Assembly (NCBI GenBank): GCA_013399855.1
Contig: VXAY01001953.1
Coordinates: 497,936-561,935 of the forward strand
Direction: 5' to 3'
Length of the DNA: 64,000 nt
Source: Oxyruncus cristatus
Lineage: Eukaryota; Chordata; Aves; Passeriformes; Cotingidae
In this document: positions 25,776-37,222 of the stretch, in pieces
Layout: every line of letters begins with the position of its first letter
How positions within the stretch are numbered: position 1 is the stretch's first letter
Made by a program: the position numbers and the translations under genes
Notes under the pieces: model-generated
Databases searched by the model: none
Seen by the model: the letters and a program-made list of their open reading frames with translations, nothing else
Told to the model about the DNA's origin: nothing

Positions 25776-28700
25776 GGGGGAAGTTGGAACTGGAAGACTT
25801 TGAAACACTTGTGAAAATTTCTTGCTTAACCTTTTCTCGGGGTAGAGAAATAGAACCAGTTTGAGCATAGGGTCAAAATAGCATATTTATGTTCTTGTCA
25901 GAAGAAGGAGGGGAGATTCCTCCATTTACTTTAATTAAAGTTCTCCACAACCTCTTTTTTCCCCCTTAGGTTTGGGAGCTTGGCAGGCTTTATTTTTTTG
26001 TTGTTATTGTTGTTGTTTTTTTTTTTTTTAAATCCAGCTTGCTCACTAGGCAATTTTTCCCATGCTTTCAAAGCTGTACTGTTTAGGCAATCAAATGTTA
26101 ATCCAACCACAGTCTAGCTTTTGCTTTCTTCCCAACAGCTTGGTATCTATTGCCACTACTGTTATACCCTCAGATGTAGAGTAGACAGTGATGTCGCTGT
26201 CCAGCACATAAGTGGTAACGAACTGCAGCATAAATAATGAATTGATAACATGCATGTGTTCCTCACCCCCCAAGCATGTGCAGGGGTAAACCAGCTGCAA
26301 ATCATTTATTCAGCTTACCAAAGCTATACTAAATCAAGCCAAACAATATTGCCTTTTTTTTTTTTTTTTATAAGGGTGAAGTGTTTCCCACGAAGCTGGT
26401 AACTCATATCTACTAACTTATAATCTATATAACTCCAATGTTTTGCTTTTTAATATTCTGCCAGAGGTAAGCATCAAAATAATTGAAGACAGTCTCTAAG
26501 GACTGTGTTAGCTTAATAATGGGGAGAATGAGCATGCAACTGAAATGAAGAAGGCATATCTAAGAGAAGAGAGAGTATAAAAGTGAAAGTCTAAAGAGTT
26601 AAGAGATCTCGGCCTTGGAACAATTTTTCACTGAGTCTGATCAACAAAGAGTTACCATCACAAATATTTTGAACAGCAGACCAATGTAAAACTTGAATTA
26701 GGGCCCTTAAATCTACCTGATCTGTATTGGTCTTCATTGGTGGCCTTTACTGATACATTTAAGGTTCACCTAAGAATCTGGCTATATTTGGCAATAATAA
26801 AAAAAAGTATAGAAGAAGTTTAAAAAAATGCATTGTTTCATCTTTTTCTAACAAAGGTCTTCGTTATAAAGGATGTTTGTAACATTTCTTTATTAGAAGC
26901 TAAATTTCAATGACAATAATTTTGCTATGATTGTTTTTGATGATAAACTGGAAACAGCATAGAGTGATCACTACCATATGTATTTAGACTTGGGTTGGCT
27001 AGACTTATATTCTCCCAGGGAATCTGGGTACTTCAACTGGATTTCATTTTTTAAAATTTATATCTCACTGGGAAATTTCCAACTTAGTTTCCAATCTATT
27101 TATTCACAAGAATTCTTAGGGTTTCCACTAACTAACTGTTGCAGATGTTCTTTGCTAGCCTGTGTTCCACAATCTTGGAACAAGCTCTGGGGAGAGAAAA
27201 GGCCTATTTTAAGGGATCAGACTGTTTATTCACACTGAAGTCAAAAGGACTAGCTGTATCATGTTGCAAACAACAGCAAATTATCTTCACAGATAGATTC
27301 CTTTTCATTACAAGGGTGAATATGCACGTACACGGACATGCACACACAGACAGACACACAGACATATGCACATGTGCAGGAAATCTTTGGGAGTAAATCT
27401 GAGAAAAAAATGAGGGAGGGAGGAGGTTAGAAAAAGTTAATGGAAGAAAAATAACTCCCTTGGGCTTAACACTACTCCTGTCAAGGAGTAATAAAGGGGT
27501 TTTGTTTGTTTTGTTTTGTCTTGTTTTTCCCCTGATGAAAACAGATGACTGAGGCCTGATTCTGTTCTCAGCAAAACTATTGTAAAATCTAGGGTTGGAA
27601 GTTGTGCAAAAAGGGGCACTTGTTGGTGCTTGCCCAGAGAGAGCAGCTTGAATGTGTAGGGCCTAAACCAGTAGTGTGACATTAATGTCAGAATGTTTGG
27701 ACTTCTTTATTTATGAAAAAAAGTGCCCATGTCTTTTTAGGTGCAGAAGTTAGATGGATGCAGTAGTAACAAAGGACCCAGTTTCTCAGAGATTTTTAAG
27801 AGCTGCCAGATAAAATTAGGGTTTCATGAAAGACTGAGAGAATGCAGATGCTCATAAATAACGATGCTGTCCTCCTTCCTTCAACAGCACTGCAGTGGGG
27901 CTCTTCTGGCAGCAGGCACTGTGTTAACGCTTTTAATACACTTTAAAAATTAGGTTTATATTTTAATGAAATAGTCTTTGATGTTTTGAAAGAGATTTTT
28001 TTTTAAAATAGAAAATATTGTTTTTGTTCAAACAATATAGCCATCTCTTCTTCCTCATCCAGAATGTGGAATTTCCCCCTTGAAAATTCATAGTGAACTG
28101 CGAAAACCATGTAGCCATGAACATCCTTGGTGTCAATCTGTCTTCCAGAGGTGCATCTCTGGATGTCAGCTGTACCCTAGGTTGCACCTTACTCTGTGAG
28201 AATGAGAGCAGAGGGGGTTAATGGTTTGTCACTTGTTATATTGACAGCAGAGGCTGTACTGTATCATGCAAGCTCTCTTCCAGTGGTCAGCAGAAAGCTG
28301 AAAGTGAAGAAAGGTGATCAAAAAGATTCCTCTCTAATCCTTCCTCCCCAGTCCAGAAATAATGTAAATATTTCTTATAAACATGAAGGTTTCCTTTCAT
28401 TTAAAATAATGACAAAATGCATACTTGTGTCAGGCTGCAACACTAATTTCTATATGGTAATATTTTGTGCCTTAGAAAACAGGTGTTTGCACTGGCCTAG
28501 GCATTGTCACATGATTCAGATGACTCAAAACATCCCAGTGTAAATGAGAGTCAGGGGAAAACTCCTTATCAGGTTTGTTCCTTATCTGTTAGAAGAAAAA
28601 CTATTCCATCAGGCTTTTTTAAAAATAGATTAAAAAATGAAAGCACTAGGGCAAATCATAGAAAACCCCCCCAACCCAATACTACAAGCCCTGAGCAAGC

Positions 28701-29147
28701 ACATAATATTTGGCTGAAATCACCCTTCTATTAGAAGCAAAAAACCACCAAAAAATTGAAGTGAAATTAATAGCAAGCCTTCCCTTAGTGCTGGCATCCT
28801 CCATGCCTTTTAGTTTGGTTTCAGAAGGAAATCCACCTTCCATCCATTCAGCCCCAGAAGCTCCTTGGAACAGGTGGTCTCTAAGCTCCAGGGGGAACCA
28901 GCAGGCTGAAAGGGAAAAGCTCCCAATTGTGTCCTGCCATAGCTGAAGAAAATACTTCATTATTTGTGTTTCTTTATTGAGATACAGTCTCTTTTATAGC
29001 TGAAGCTGTACAGGCAGCTGTTCCATTTATTTCAAATGCTCCCTCTTTCTGGGGTAATCATTTAGAGCTGGTAGCTGAACCTCCAAGCAGATTCTGCTTG
29101 ACTTCTCAAATAGAGACATAAATGCAATCTAGAGATTGATGGAACTT
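25776..29147. other. non-coding sequence, nothing recognised
   Basis: T-rich tracts occur near 25993-26030 and 26355-26370, and a CA-rich stretch with CACACAGACA-type units at about 27325-27378. Open frames at 28196-28543 (plus) and 28682-28960 (minus) have no recognisable features. Confidence 0.55.
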
Positions 29148-29183
29148 TTCTGGTAGTTCTGGATGTTCTGGTAGTTCTGGGTA
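29148..29183. repeat. 18-bp tandem duplication
   Basis: TTCTGGTAGTTCTGG begins both 18-base units, 29148-29165 and 29166-29183, which differ only at their last bases. Confidence 0.85.
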
Positions 29184-31884
29184 ATTAATTTAAATTTTCT
29201 TACTACTATTTTCTTTATCTTGCAGCCAGCAGTCTTCCTGCAGTAACTAAGGAAAAATAAAATACCAATTTGTGAGAGCCAGCCTCAAAACTAGATCTTA
29301 CTGTGTAATGTAATCTCTCTCTGGGACTTTGTTTTTTCCTTGACCAGGCTATATTGCTGCCAGTTTCATGAATCCAAAATTTGTGAGTCAAATCTTGATC
29401 TGTAAAGGAGCTGGGTCATGTGTATTGTCATATATTGCACTTGCCTTTCCTCTTGCTACTGTTGGCGAGTATTGCCAATTTCATCAGCGTGGCTAATGAT
29501 TCTAATTTACTTCTGGTTTACATTGGCTTCAGTGAAAGCAAACAGTAACCCTTCACTTTAGGTGCCACCAGTAGAACTAGATTTGTCATGCCACAGAACA
29601 GCCAGAAGTACAGTAATTTCTGGGAAACAGACTTATTTACATGTTATATTCTTATTAGTGTTATACTCTCATAGTTGTCTATTTAACAGACTTGACCACA
29701 AAAGATCTGGAGAAGGACTGTAAAACAAGCAGGGGAAAGTGGAACAAAATAAGAAAAGTAATGGAAATAACAGAGAAAACCAACAATGTATCCTTACTGA
29801 AATGCAAACTAGAGACAAGAGAATACTGAATTTATTGGTAACATAAAAGAAGGAATTGATTGTGGTCAAATTCAGGTCTTCTACATTTTAAAAATAAACA
29901 ACCAAAGAATGTTAAAAAGTATAAATAGATGCATTCTGGCCATTCTGGGTGTGTGGGCCCTGTTCTCTGCAAAAAGCCAAAGCTGGCTCTCGGCCATTCT
30001 ATTTTTATAGAATAAAAATCACATCTGGGCCCTTCACTTTTCTTGTCACTTTTATGTCTAGGACTTTTATTTCTATTATACTTAGGCAATAATTATGTAT
30101 AAGCAAAAAATACCTATAAGGTATGCATACTAGTGTATTAATATGGATTATTTTGTAAGGACCAAAAATGGAAAGTAACAGATGAATCTTTTACAACATT
30201 GATGTAAGAAATTCACAGGAGGGCCAAGTGTTTCCAGAGTACTCTTGTGTCATGTTAATCAAAATGTTAGTTTGCATAAGGGAGAGAGAAAGGGACTGAC
30301 CTTAAGACACATAAGATGTTGGATAAACACTGAAAGCTGCTGGGCTTTGCCAATCTCAGAAGTTACCACAAAAACTTTAATCTTAGATTGTGCAATAGGG
30401 ATTATAAGGAAGGCTAAAACATATAAAGATTGATAAATAAGCATATATGCTTTAAAATTTGTCCAAAATAAATCCAAATTACAGCCTATACTGAATTAGT
30501 AAATCTGCAGTTCATGCTGAAGAACTGTTAAAGAGAAACACTGTTCTTCATTCATTGACAAACTGGCAAAAGGAGAGATTAATCACTATAATTTTCTTCA
30601 GTAATTTCACAGGGTGTGAAGAAGGCTCTCAGAACAATTCAAATATCTGAATTGCAGACTACCAAGTGAAAGGAGACAATTGCAGCTGATTTCTGTGAAC
30701 TATTGCCCAATGGCAAAACATCTTTTCTTTTTGAGGAACACATATTCCAGATATCTGCTGCTGGCTCTTTATCATCTACTTCATCGGATGCTGTGCTTCC
30801 TGTTTTGGATCATATACTGAGCACATGTGGTAACTAACTTTTATAAAATCTGACAGCAAACCATTGTTTGATAGACTAGTTTCTAAAAAAATGTGTGGAA
30901 CTTTTTGGACTTAAACACAAGCAAATTCAAACCCAGTTGGACACTGTCCACTAGGCTTTATGCAAAAAAAAAAAAACCCTCTGGTTGACAATTATTGAGA
31001 GCATTCTCTTAGAAATATCTCTAAATCAGTTTTGAGACACACAAGTCCAGAGCTGGTCTCACTATGGGGAAATTGTCTGGAAAGTTTGATTTCTTGAAGG
31101 CAAATAGATTTCCAGCTATCAAGCAGAGGAAGAGTGATTGTGATATCTCCATAAACATTCGGGTCACAGCTGCCAATTTAAAAGCCAAGCTCTATAAAAG
31201 AGGGATGGCAAAAACTGTCTTTGGAAACTCTGGGTTCATTGTCTGGCTGGAAGAATATGAATCCTAAAATGACATGCCTCCATTTCTACATAATTTCCAT
31301 TCATCAGAGGGAAACCATATGGAATTTAGAGTGAATCTCCATCTTTCAATCAACTGATCAGTTTCTAAAGCAGAGACATAATCTGTGTTGAATTTTATTG
31401 GATGGCTTACAGACTTTCAAAATGGATTTAATTCTAAATTAATTTCTACAGAACATTTCTCTACACCTATGTTGGCTTCATCTCTATTATATTTCATAGT
31501 ATCTTTCACACAGATGAGGAAAAGCCCTTTATTACCCAAAACAAGGGAAGTTTGCCCATTTGAAAGGCATGGTCTGAGGGTATGCGTGTATGGCATGCTT
31601 CAGTGTCATGCAGAGATACTGGAAGACACCCTGGATATTCTTTCTGGGTTATGGGAAGCATCATGACTGTATTATCCACCCAGGCTCATACCATTTGCTT
31701 CTCAGCTGAGCTTATTAGCCTATAGAAAGGGTTGTACTGATGCAGAGAGTTTTTTTGTTCCACAGTAGTCTATTTAGATTTCACTTGGCCATTTTAGGAA
31801 ATCATATCCTGTCAAGCAGACTCTCCAAAAGTGGCTGGAAGGAAGAAAACGTTTGTGTGAGAGGTGATTCATCCAATGTAAACT
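29184..31884. other. non-coding sequence, nothing recognised
   Basis: Short frames only (up to 93 codons), no known repeat, and an A13 run near 30963-30975. Confidence 0.55.
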
Positions 31885-31985
31885 AAATTCACTGCATCTC
31901 CGGCGGAAGGTGTCAACAAATGGGAACGCCAAATGCAATTATTTACCGTTGATCCTGATCTTAGCGATTATCTTTCAAGAAGTGA
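31885..31985. promoter_or_regulatory. candidate conserved non-coding element
   Basis: A compact patch in AT-rich surroundings keeps several CpGs (near 31901-31905, 31927, 31947 and 31965). It also has homeodomain- and POU-like AT cores (for example around AATGCAATTATTT). CpG retention in a CpG-depleted neighbourhood hints at constraint. No alignment was possible, so this remains an inference. Confidence 0.22.
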
Positions 31986-33389
31986 GCAGATTAATGTGCA
32001 GTGAGGATGAGGAAAGTGTTTCTAGTGTGGTTGAATAGGTTAGCCACAGGCCTAGTGGTCTGATCTAGGGCACTTGAGCTGAAGTTTTCAAATGCCTCTG
32101 CCTCCCCACTTGTGCACTTTAACACAGTGAGAAGCTCGTTCTTCCTAAGCACATGCAAATCTGATCCCAGGCTATGCCTAATGTTTTAAAATAAAGGTTT
32201 AGAACTTCTTGGAATGTACCTAGAATGAAGAGTACATACCATAATTCACACCCTTTGTGGTGATTTTTATTACTCTAAAGGCAGTCTCCCCATATCATAC
32301 AGCCTACAATTTCCAATAATAACGAAAGATTTTTTCATTTTTTTGTTATAAGTGGTTGGCTGTTTTATCCATACAATGATAACTGCAATTTCAATTTAAA
32401 AAATCACGCCCTCTGCAAGGGCCAGGAATTTTGTTCACCACATATGTCTGGATTCCTTTACGTTATCCTAACACACATACAATTGTCAAGCTAGACTTTA
32501 CAATGAAATTAGTGTCATGGATGAAAAAATAAGAGCTTTATCCTCTAAGTGCACCTGTTTATAACAACTAGGCAGGATCAGTCAGGGTGTGTGTGTCAGT
32601 CTGCCACTGCAGCTGTTCCATTACCATAAAACCCATAGTATTTATGAAGTTTTAAGCCTTTCTGAACTCCGTAACTTTGGCTTACAAAGGGAGGCTGTAA
32701 TGCTATGTCTGGACTGTGATAATAGTTCAGATAAAGATCCAACATGTGACTCCTAATGAAAGCATTAAGTCTATTGGAAGGAACTGTATCAAACTACATG
32801 CAGTAAAGCAGACAGCAAATATGAACCATGAAGAATTAATGATTAACTATTTGCTGCATGCTTCACTTGGAACAGCACTGCTATTGAGGGACTCTGCAAA
32901 CTCTGTTGAAGAAGTTAACTCACAAACTGGTGTTACACAACAAGGTAAAAATCACAAATGCATTGCTTAAACTTTGGGTGTGATTTTTTTCCAGTGCAAG
33001 AAATTTTTTTCCTTTGCAAATGAATGTGAGGTCTTGTTTGTGTCTCCAGTTCTTCAGCTGATGATATACAGACAGGACACTACCTTCCACAGACTCCCTG
33101 GGCATACTGAATTTATTGGCAGTTCCAGGCATGTCCACATGGATTCAGCTAAGGAACAGGAGTTTCAGTTATGACAAACAACCAACTCCTAGCTACTGAA
33201 TTACATTTTTATTATTCTTCAAATCTGCCTGTGATTTTTCTTTTCCTAGAAGAAAGTAGCATGGGATTACTCTTGTTAATCTTTGGGTATTCTGTTATTT
33301 CAGTAAACTGTAACATTTGAAAGCTGACTTTGGAGGTGCTGTCTTGTAAATGACTTCTACAGTAACATCACTGAGAGAACTGTCTGGAG
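31986..33389. other. non-coding sequence, nothing recognised
   Basis: Small overlapping frames at 32716-33174 on both strands, none recognised. Confidence 0.55.
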
Positions 33390-33813
33390 ATTCTGGAGAA
33401 CACAATGCCGTGGCTACTGACAGGCTTTGGAGATGACATCTGTCTCCCTCTGCTCCTGGCAGCAAGGAATTGTTGTCTTGCAACTGCCGTCTTATTTCTA
33501 TGCAAGGTACAAGTCTTGGCTCCTGCTACTCTTAGACTGCAGTGGGACCCAAAAAAGCGGGGCAGGAGCACCTCTCCCTCCCAGGGATGAAATCCTGCTG
33601 TCAGCTGGTGTGTTGTGGTTCACCACTGTCCATGTCAACATTTTGAGAACCAGCCTGCTCTGCTGCCATGCAGAGTAGTGATGTGCTGGGGATCTGCCTG
33701 ACCCGTGAGGCCCCAGGTCTGCCCATCCCCAAGAGCACATTGCAGCTGAAATCCTGACCTGGCTTCCCAGCCTTAGCGCCGGAGATGCACAGGTGAGGAG
33801 CGATGTTGTACAA
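33390..33813. other. GC-richer block open in several frames
   Basis: This stretch of about 420 bases is clearly richer in G+C than its flanks. It is open in overlapping frames on both strands (plus 33405-33590 and 33427-33678; minus 33368-33571, 33498-33740 and 33601-33813). Multi-frame openness is expected from reduced stop-codon density at higher GC. No product is recognised. It could be an old unrecognised repeat or a small regulatory element. Confidence 0.35.
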
Positions 33814-34329
33814 AGTTCATTCTATAATCAGTGGAGGAAAGCATACAATTCTAACAAATCAGTTCAGTCTGCCTCAGCTTTAAATTGCCCATCACTAGAA
33901 GACTCCATCGACATGGTGAAATGATGAGGCTCCAACCTTAAGGCTCACTGGAAGTGCATGGTTGTTTACCTAAGTCAAATGCCAAGTACAGAAATTACGT
34001 TTATGCCAACACAGTTCTATTTATGGCTCTTCTATTTATCTTGTAATCATGAATGGGCCTAATGAAAATGAGGATGAGCTCCAGCATTTTGAGGAAAGTA
34101 GGTTATAATGTTCTCTTCCTAAAAGTACAGAAAATTTTCAATATTAAACAAGAAGTACTTAATGGTTTGGGACAGCATTTTGGCGCAGACTGATGCAACT
34201 CTTGATTGCTCCACCTTCTGGCACTGTATCCCTTTACTTCATAACCAGCACAGTGCATGTGGATTCCATCTATACTCTCACAGTGACTTTTACATTTGTT
34301 TTCTGCTGCTAGATTGGTGGGAATTTGAC
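33814..34329. other. non-coding sequence, nothing recognised
   Basis: Ordinary AT-rich sequence between the GC-richer block and the LTR-like element. Confidence 0.55.
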
Positions 34330-35040
34330 TAGTCTACCAGATGCCCAACCAGCCTCTCTCTCACTCCCCCTCCTCGACAGGACAGGAGGAAGAAAGTAGG
34401 ATGGAAAAACTCATGGTTTGAGATAGGAGCAGGGAGATTACTCACCAGTTACTTTTATGGGCAAAACAGACTCAACATAGAGAAAATTAATTTAATTTAT
34501 TGCCAGTTTGAATAGAATGGAATGGTGAAAGAGACTGAACTCATACACCTTCCCCCTATTCCCCTTCTTCCCAGTTTCAACTTCACTTCTTCATTCTGAG
34601 CTCCTCTACCTCCTTTCCCAGGATTTGTTCAAGGGGATGGGGAACAGCTCCTTCCTGCCACTCCTTTCTCCTCACACTTTTTCCTTTATCCAGCATGGAT
34701 CCTTCACATGGGCTGTAGTTCATTCCAGGAGCCTGTTCCAGTGTGGTGCAGGGAAACATCTGCCCCACCATGATCTCCTTGGGGGACTTGACTGCAGGGG
34801 AATCTCTGAAGGACCTCCTCCCCTCTTCTGACCTGGGTGTTCCCTCTGTTGTTTCTCACTCTTTTCATTTCCTTCTCCACTCTCTGTTCTCTGTTTTCTG
34901 CTAAGTGCCACCACCTTGGATGCAGGGTTGGTTGGTTGGAGCTGTCTGGAACCATCTGCTTCTGGCATGGGTCAGCCCTGGCCACTCCTCACAGAGGCTC
35001 CTGCAGCCCCTGCTACCAGTGCCTGTGCACCTGCACAGAG
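34330..35040 (-). mobile_element. diverged solo LTR-like element (avian endogenous retrovirus type)
   Basis: The overall order of blocks matches, by my recollection, an abundant bird LTR read on the minus strand. Near its 3' end (left) there is a segment that reads on the plus strand as an ACTCACCAGTTAC-type motif, then GGCAAAACAGACTCAAC and a TTAATTTAATTTATTG motif. The last contains AATAAA on the minus strand at 34496-34501, a plausible polyadenylation signal. Next come GC-rich degenerate repeats (around CTCCAG/GTTCCAG units) and a right part near 34980-35010 with CACAGAGG and CCCCTGCTACCAG blocks. No gag, pol or env sequence is attached, so it looks like a solo LTR. Ends are approximate, and I saw no clear target-site duplication. 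The overlapping minus-strand frames at 34583-34985 are not genes. Family name not assigned. Confidence 0.6.
34496..34501 (-). promoter_or_regulatory. AATAAA polyadenylation signal of the LTR-like element
   Basis: The plus strand reads TTTATT, so AATAAA on the minus strand. It lies where an LTR polyadenylation signal would be expected, about 170 bases before the inferred 3' end of the element. Confidence 0.45.
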
Positions 35041-35232
35041 TGCAGCTTCACAAAGGCCCAGATCCACAGGAAGATTTGCTTTTTTTGGTCTCATCTGATC
35101 TAAATATTGCAGGCAATTTTATCAATAGACGAATTTAGTCACATGTGGGAACTGTCTTGCCTGTTTTAATTATCCAGAAGTCAGGTCTCTGGTCTACAGT
35201 TACCAATCAGGGCGCCCTCACAGTCAGGAATA
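35041..35232. other. short non-coding spacer
   Basis: Sequence between the LTR-like element and the AG microsatellite; nothing recognised. Confidence 0.5.
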
Positions 35233-35252
35233 AGAGAGAGAGAGAGAGAGAG
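35233..35252. repeat. (AG)10 microsatellite
   Basis: Ten perfect AG units. It lies about 140 bases before the CR1 copy. Confidence 0.95.
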
Positions 35253-35389
35253 GCATATTCAGTACGTACTAAACCGTGGATGGTAGGGCTGGACATCCAG
35301 CTTGGCTGAGCAGGGTTCTTCTCTTAGAAAGAAGGCAAAAATGGAAGGTATATGACCAGTGAAAGTAAGGTCAAGTGACATGAGAAGAA

Positions 35390-36849
35390 TATAAAGATGC
35401 TGCTTTTGATTATTTTTGAACAGTCTTGGGAATGTGGAGAGGTCCCAACTGGCTGGGAGCTGGTGAACAGTGTCTTGATTTTCAGGAAGGGCAAGAAGGA
35501 GGACCTTGGAAAGTACAAGCCTGTCAGTCTTTCTTCAGTGCCTGGTAAAGTTATGGAGAAGATTATGCTGGGAGATATTGAAAAGCACCTGAAAGACAAT
35601 GTTGTCATCGGTCACAACCAGCATGGCTTCAAGGAGGCAAGTCCTTCTTTCCCTGATTTTGTTTTATGACAGAGTAACCCAACTAGTTGATCAATGTTGA
35701 TGTAATCTTTTTGGATTTCAGTAAAGCTTTCAATACTGTCCCTCATGGGATCCCTCTGGACAAAATGTCCAGCAAGCAGCTGGATAAACACATCATGTGG
35801 TGGGTGAGCAATTGGCTCATGGGTTGAGCACTGAGGGTAACAGTGAATGGGGGAACATCAGACTGATGACATGCCACTAGTGGGGTTCCACAGGGTTCAA
35901 TTTTAGACCCTGTCAACATCTTCAAAAATGACTTGGATGTAGGACTGGAAGGGACCATAAGCAAGTTGGCAGATGACATAAAGCTCAGAGGAGCTGTTGA
36001 ATCCCTGGAAGGCAGGGAGGCCCTGCAGAGAGACCTTGACAAATCAGAGGACTGGGCAATCCCCAACCATATGAAATTCAACAAGGGGAAGTGCCAGATT
36101 CTGCACCTGGGATGGGGCAACCCTGGATATACGTACAGACTGGAAAATGAGATGCTGGAAAGCAATGCCAGGGAAAGGGCCATGGGGGTCCTGGTCAATG
36201 GCAAGTTGAATCTCAGTCAGCAGTGCCCTGGCAGCCAGGAGGGCCAACCGTGTCCTGGGGGGCATCAGGCAAAGAATCACCAGTCAGTCAAGGGAGGGGA
36301 TTGTCCCGCTCTGCTCTGCACTGGTGAGGCCTCACCTTGAATATTGTGTGCAGTTTTGGGCACTACAAAATAAGAAAGAAATTCAGCTCTTAGCAAGGGT
36401 CCAAAGGAGGGCAACGAAGATGGTGAAGGGCCTTGAGGGGAAGCTGTATGAGGAGCGGCTGAGGTCACTTGGTGTGTTCAGCCTGGAGAAGAGGAGGGAC
36501 CTCATCACAGTCTACAACTTCCTCATGAGGGAAAGTGGAGGGGCAAGTACCAATCTCTTCACTCTCATAACCAGTGACAGGACCCAAGGAAATGAAATGA
36601 AACTGAGTCAGAGGAGGTTTATGTTAGACATCAAGAAAAGGTGTTTCACCCAGAGAGCCGTTGGGCACTGGAACAGGCTCCCCAGGGAAGAGGTCACACC
36701 ACCAGGCCTGACAGAATTCAAGAAGCTTTTGGATGATACTGTCAGGCACATGGCATGACTCTTCTGGATAGCCCTGTGCAGGGCCAGGGGTTGGATTCAA
36801 TAATCCTTGTGGGTCCCTTCCAACTCGGTATATTCTGTGATTCTGTGAT
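35390..36849 (+). mobile_element. CR1-type LINE, 5'-truncated copy, plus strand
   Basis: Translated pieces match the CR1 ORF2 reverse-transcriptase order. A GEVPTGW...KKEDLGKYKPVSLSS segment is followed by a QHGF block, an FLDFSKAFNTVPHG-type motif A (about 35710-35750), SGVPQGS motif B (about 35878-35900), LADD motif C (about 35967-35978) and the C-terminal RPHLEYCVQFW...HWNRLPRE region. A 3' UTR of about 90 bases follows, containing GGGTCCCTTCCAACTCGG. The element ends in two ATTCTGTG octamers at 36832-36849, the 3' hallmark of CR1. CR1 is a non-LTR retrotransposon that inserts by target-primed reverse transcription and is usually 5'-truncated. The 5' limit here is approximate. Flanking DNA beyond the tail is also shared with the copy at 46.5-47.85 kb. 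Confidence 0.92.
35397..36758 (+). pseudogene. CR1 ORF2 reverse transcriptase, decayed fragment
   Basis: This is the C-terminal part of the CR1 endonuclease/reverse-transcriptase protein, which copies CR1 RNA at the insertion site. The coding sequence is broken. It is open in pieces at 35397-35669, 35933-36340 and 36324-36758, with stop codons around 35824 and 35862 and at least one frame change before 36324. The endonuclease domain and the N-terminal half are absent because of 5' truncation. The last frame ends at the natural ORF2 stop (36756-36758), about 75 bases before the octamer tail. Motif A Asp and both Asp residues of motif C (LADD in place of the usual FADD) are still present, but the stops and frameshifts make it inactive. 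Confidence 0.9.
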
Positions 36850-37074
36850 CTCTTCACTGGATTTGTCCCTCTCCATTGACTACAGAGGTAGACAAGGCAA
36901 GATATTACTTCCTTCTTTCTCTTTCCTGATGTCTGCTTCGTATCTACAACAACACTTTTCTCTGCCTTTCAGAGAGGAAACATCCCTTCCTACATGACAA
37001 TCTGATTTTAGTGCTCCATGGATCAAACAGCTTTAGAATTTCACCACCATGGCAGCCCATCATCTTATTACGGA
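36850..37074 (+). repeat. non-CR1 segment shared with 46498-46716 (candidate 3'-transduced sequence, source-like copy)
   Basis: Directly after the CR1 octamer tail, about 225 bases match the reverse complement of 46498-46716 at roughly nine bases in ten by eye, with one extra block of about 10 bases here (near 36885). Similarity stops close to 37074, and unrelated sequence follows without any second tail. The segment has no CR1 or other family resemblance that I recognise. This copy therefore looks like the source flank, or like an equivalent location that lacks the second tail. Confidence 0.8.
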
Positions 37075-37147
37075 TGATAATGCAGCCCAGTACTGCAGCA
37101 GAACATCTTGTAGTTTCGCACAAGTTTTGAAGTTTTTTGGTCTTTGG

Positions 37148-37222
37148 TATATGCATGCATGTGTGTATGTGTGCAGACATACATATGGGTGCACATGTAC
37201 GTGGTTGTGTGCATGCTCACAC
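37148..37222. repeat. GT/AC alternating purine-pyrimidine tract
   Basis: Degenerate GTGT, GCATGC and ACATAC units. It is microsatellite-like and potentially Z-DNA forming. Confidence 0.7.

Noticed and set aside
35743..36204. 153-codon minus-strand open frame
   Set aside because: It is the antisense shadow of the plus-strand CR1 reverse-transcriptase region.
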